A DNA stretch of 64,000 nt from Xiphias gladius. Lineage: Eukaryota; Chordata; Actinopteri; Istiophoriformes; Xiphiidae. The translations under genes were made by a program, and so were the position numbers. This document shows positions 60,656 through 64,000 of the stretch, one piece after another (position 1 is the first letter of the stretch; each line of letters starts with the position of its first letter). The notes under the pieces were generated by a model. That model worked only from the letters and a program-made list of their open reading frames with translations, was not told the origin of the DNA and searched no databases. The stretch spans positions 25,069,829 to 25,133,828 of the forward strand of contig NC_053418.1 of the NCBI RefSeq assembly GCF_016859285.1. The letters are read 5' to 3'.

Positions 60656-61438
60656 TCAAATGCTGTCTCCTCTGGGTGGATCTGGCTCAGTGGTCCCGAA
60701 GGGGAGGGGTTGTGAAGGAGTGGTGGTGGAGTATGGTGGAAGTGTTGGTTTGATGATGTGTGGAGGAAAGGTTGGAGTGGCACCCTGGGGGAAGCCTTGG
60801 TTTGTGGTGGTGGTGGTGGTGACTTGTGGTTGAGTTGTGCCACCAGTACCTATGACTACATAAGTTTCTGTTATCCCTGTGTGTAGTGAGACCTCTGTAT
60901 CTGGTAGAACATGCGCCATGTCAGCATTAATTGAGTGCTGTGCAGCATCAGGCATATCCTGAAAAATGTCTATGCCCGCAGCCGTTTGTGAAGGATCATC
61001 CGGCATGACCTGTAGAGCATCAGTGGCAGCGGTGGCTTGTGGGTCCTCAGGGTCTGGCAGCGCTGAGGTGTTGAATGTGGTCGGAGAAGGCCCTGAGTCT
61101 GCAGAGGGAAGTAGGGCTGCAGTATCCAGGGGGTCAGTCTCCTCTATAGCATTAGGCATGTCTGTTTCTGTAAAAGCTGGTTGCAGGGGATCCTGTGAGT
61201 GCCCAACATGAGTGGCAGTCTCTTCTGATGAATTGGATTCAGTGGACTCTGATGACTTAGATGAATTCTCGACCGCACTTAGAAAGACCTGTTTTTATAA
61301 TGAGGAATGTGACAAGTGCTCTTACATGGCTTTACAGTGGTATAAATGTGGTAATAGAATAGTAGAGGTACTTACTGGTTTAGACATGACTGCAGTCACC
61401 ATGAAGACAGCGAAAACTGTACACTGTAGAATTGCCAT
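60656..61438 (-). CDS. Secreted acidic Ser/Thr/Pro-rich protein with C-terminal RGD, SCPP-like
   Basis: Two coding exons, 61438-61376 and 61288-60656, give 231 aa. The first encodes a 21-residue hydrophobic signal peptide ending near AVMSKP and closes with AAACCA|GTAAGT in phase 0. An acceptor (TTTATCTCAG, 61460-61459) lies 20 nt before the ATG, so an untranslated exon 1 lies further right; I could not locate it. The second exon (after AG at 61290-61289) begins VFLSAVENSSKSSESTESNS, with several S-x-E sites of the FAM20C kinase type. Five M/L-P-D/N motifs follow, then a Thr-rich run (T6), a Pro-rich part and the C-terminus PPRGDSI. No transmembrane helix follows the signal peptide. A phase-0 signal-peptide exon with a 5' UTR intron, acidity and phosphoserine motifs are SCPP-family hallmarks. 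Mammalian RCHY1 also lies near an SCPP-type gene (ODAPH). The orthologue is unassigned; a PARM1-type mucin is less likely because the TM segment is missing. Confidence 0.72.
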
Positions 61439-61499
61439 TGCTGTGTTTCCTGTATTTTCTGAGATAAATAAACCATAAGCACTATACTGGTAAATTTCA

Positions 61500-61800
61500 G
61501 TTGAGTAATCTGACCAAGCACATTCACTCAAGCTCTGTGCTTAAATACAGATTTGAGGTATTTGAATTTTACTTGAGCATTTTCATTATATGCTACTCTA
61601 TACTTCTACTCCACTAAATTTCAAAGATAAATATTGTACTTTTTTAGCCTACTATATTATCCTGACAGTTGTATTTAATAGTTATTTTGCATATTTTTCC
61701 GATTATTCTTCATACAAAGCATGCAATCTGCTTTTAAATTATGTGGTATTTTTTTATAAAAAAAAATCTCTAAAAAAAAACCTCTAATCAAGTCATTTTA
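61500..61800. repeat. Dispersed repeat, TACTTCTACTCCACTAAATT family
   Basis: ATTTGAATTTTACTTGAGCA, CTACTTCTACTCCACTAAAT-type words and AATATTGTACTTTTTTAG are hallmarks of a fish repeat, apparently inverted relative to the copies at 3396-3715 and 63270-63710. It covers the region where exon 1 of the SCPP-like gene might be expected. Confidence 0.65.
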
Positions 61801-63120
61801 GTCTGGAACTAATTCCTTAACCTTGTATATAAAGTGAAAGATATCTGCAAGAGTAGCAGAAATATTTCAACCCGTTTTCAATGCTAATCAACTTTTTTCA
61901 AGAATTTTCTTAACTTTCTCATAATTCTGTTGCCACAGCCTACTTTATTCTTTCATGTTTCAAGATACATTTCTAGAACATTTTCAACAAGTTGACTTAC
62001 ATTAAAAACAGGTTAAATATTCTAACTACTTGACAAAATAAAGTTTTGGGACTCAATTATTGACAGAAATGTCTGTATAAGACTGAGGGTTTTCCATATT
62101 ACCTGCCCAATACATTATAAAGTTGTTAAATCAGCTCCAACATGAGCAGCTTTAACAAAAATGCTGCTCGCACATTAATGCATCAGTTTTAAATATCTGT
62201 ATCTATAACGCTATTCTGCATGAATACTTTTAGATTTAATACGAGTACATTTTGCTGACAATATCTTTTTATTTTTACTTAACCAACAGTTTGAATGTGC
62301 GACTTTTATGTGTAAAGGAGATGTACTTTTAAGTAGGGATTTGAATTCCACCTTTCAGTTAAATAGAAATGTAGTTTAATTCCAAAGTAAAGCATGAAAG
62401 CATCTATTACAATATACTAAAACTTTGGCATGAAGATTAGCTACAAACATGTATCAATATAAGTGATATATTAGGTATGTGTGAGTATGTAAGCTGTATT
62501 ATTTTGAATAATATAGCTGTCCTGCTTTGAAGACCTACCTTGATAGGTTGAGTATCCTCTTATCCCTGCACACCATAAGGATAAAGCAGACTAATTCTAA
62601 AATGTACCAACTCTACCAAAAGTAATACAATAAATGTCCATTTCTGCTTAGCCTTATATTTATATGACTGTTGATATGGGTGTGTACAATAAACCAGTAA
62701 TTCATCATCTGGTTCATGTCCTTAGCATTATTCATTCCAGCTCTGAGTCATGAACAATTAAAGCTAAATCACTGAACACCCCCAGACACAATGGAATTAA
62801 AAGGTGCTAAAAACCCTTTGATAATTAGAGAATAAGTACACCAGAAGTGCCTATTCATGAGCAAAACAAACATGTGTTTTGTGGTTTTGGAGTAAACAAT
62901 GGGAAGAATCCAGTTTAGACTTTAATTATACGTCATCACAATTTCTTGGTAATGAAAAATGCATGCTCATCACACATAAAACAAAGAAGGCATGCCGTAT
63001 TTGAAATAATACAGTATATAATTGTGGGCTTTCACTAAAACAACATACCCTACTGAATTCACAACAATCACACATCCTATATTTACATTTATTCTCATAA
63101 TTTACAAGGACAGTAACAGT
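61801..63120. other. Non-coding AT-rich stretch, no gene seen
   Basis: A further fragment of the same kind of repeat is visible near 62230-62400 (GAGTACATTTTGCTGACAAT, GTACTTTTAAGTAGGGATTT). The untranslated first exon of the SCPP-like gene may lie here or beyond, but I cannot place it. Confidence 0.45.
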
Positions 63121-63135
63121 CAATTAAAAATAAAT

Positions 63136-63200
63136 TTATATATATATATATATATATATATACAATATATATTTAACATATATATATATATATATATACA
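63136..63200. repeat. (TA)n microsatellite
   Basis: Two TA runs separated by CAATATATATTTAACA. Confidence 0.95.
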
Positions 63201-63269
63201 GTCAGGAATGTGAGTACCAGATCAGTGGTTGAGGAGGTAATGTTATTGAAGTAGAATGAATAATAGCAC

Positions 63270-63710
63270 AATGTATAAATACTGTCAAGTAAAAGTTCTG
63301 CATTAAACCTTTAGTGAAGTCAAAGTACAGAAGAATTATCAGCAAAATATAAAGCAGCAAAAGTACTCATTATGTAAAATTGCCCCTTTTACTTTTATGT
63401 ATGACTGGATTATCAATGTTTTAATATGTAAGCTGAACCTTAATATTGTAGCTAATTAAGTGGAGCTAGTTTAACTACTTCGTATATATTGTTGAATCTT
63501 TAAATATACAGTATAACAATGCATCATATTATATAAGCATATTACATGTTTTATTTTAATCTGCAAAGCTTTCAGATAAATGTAGCGGAGATAAAATCAC
63601 AATGGAGTACATGTATGAAACTGAAAAATAGTGACACTCATGTACAAGTACCTCAAAATTGTACTTGCACGCAGTACTTGAGTAAATGTATTTAGTAACA
63701 TTCCAGCAAA
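63270..63710. repeat. Dispersed repeat, AAAAGTACAG...GTACTTGAGTAA family, copy 2
   Basis: GTCAAGTAAAAGTTCTGCAT, AAAGTACTCATTATG, AATTAAGTGGAGCTAGTTTA and GCAGTACTTGAGTAAATGTA. Its order and strand match copy 1 at 3396-3715. Confidence 0.75.
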
Positions 63711-63734
63711 GCCACAACACTTGAGCAATAGGTG

Positions 63735-63905
63735 TATAAGTGGTGCTTTGAGGTAAATGCTAACATCAGTATACTAACATGCTCAGTGGCAATATTATGG
63801 TGATTTTTAGCAAGAGTAATGTTCACCATGTTCACTCTCTTAGTTTAGCATGTTAGCATGGTAACATTCCCCTGAAAGTACAGCTGATGGGAATGTGATT
63901 TTTGC
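63735..63905. repeat. Dispersed repeat, TAACATGCTAACATT family, copy 3
   Basis: AACATCAGTATACTAACATG, TTAGCATGTTAGCATGGTAA and AAAGTACAGCTGATGGG match the copies at 12330-12570 (inverted) and 22260-22640. Confidence 0.65.
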
Positions 63906-64000
63906 AGGGACTAGTTCAGGTATTGGACAAATAAAAATTCTGATCTGACAATGGCACTATCATAAAAATTAAGTTTTTGACCAAAGTAATTCAAATTCCT

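Noticed and set aside
60966..61478. Open frames on the plus strand opposite the SCPP-like gene
   Set aside because: They lie antisense to a splice-supported, signal-peptide-bearing gene and have no features of their own.

Overview
The window is nuclear DNA from a ray-finned (teleost) fish. The evidence is three split genes with canonical GT-AG introns, teleost-like protein sequences, abundant long (GT)n/(CA)n and (GATA)n microsatellites, and several dispersed repeat families of the kind that litter teleost genomes. I see no bacterial operon, CRISPR array or plasmid feature.

Layout. Positions 1 to about 43.9 kb hold no gene I can defend. This stretch carries more than a dozen GT/CA arrays, an almost perfect 77-bp inverted repeat at the left end (395-627), terminal-inverted-repeat elements (28239-28415, 36817-37203, 43105-43449), a decayed Tc1-type transposase end (11781-11942), other dispersed repeats, and islands of complex, homeodomain-site-rich sequence that look like conserved non-coding elements. 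It reads as a gene desert or a very large intron.

From about 44.0 to 54.2 kb on the minus strand lies a complete tia1 gene (12 coding exons, 387 aa, three RRMs and a Gln-rich tail). Its last intron starts with a donor that overlaps an in-frame stop. Two ends are therefore possible: a long form spliced to 45468-45330, and a 342-aa form ending at 47142 with its own poly(A) signal at 46930-46935. A tRNA-Gly(CCC) gene lies at 54725-54795 on the minus strand, between tia1 and the divergently transcribed rchy1 (55294-58634, plus strand, 9 coding exons, 272 aa, CHY/CTCHY/RING-H2 ubiquitin ligase).

Tail-to-tail with rchy1, on the minus strand at 60656-61438, is a small two-coding-exon gene for a secreted, acidic, Ser/Thr/Pro-rich protein of 231 aa. 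It has a phase-0 signal-peptide exon, an SxE phosphorylation-type cluster and a C-terminal RGD. This architecture is that of the secretory calcium-binding phosphoprotein (SCPP) family of mineralised-tissue genes. It is the most novel item in the window, and I could not assign it to a named orthologue.

The remainder, 61.5-64.0 kb, is mainly dispersed repeat and AT-rich sequence. The three protein genes have unrelated roles (RNA-binding splicing/stress-granule regulation, ubiquitination, and probably extracellular matrix). The only links the sequence shows are positional: divergent promoters between tia1 and rchy1, and convergent 3' ends between rchy1 and the SCPP-like gene.
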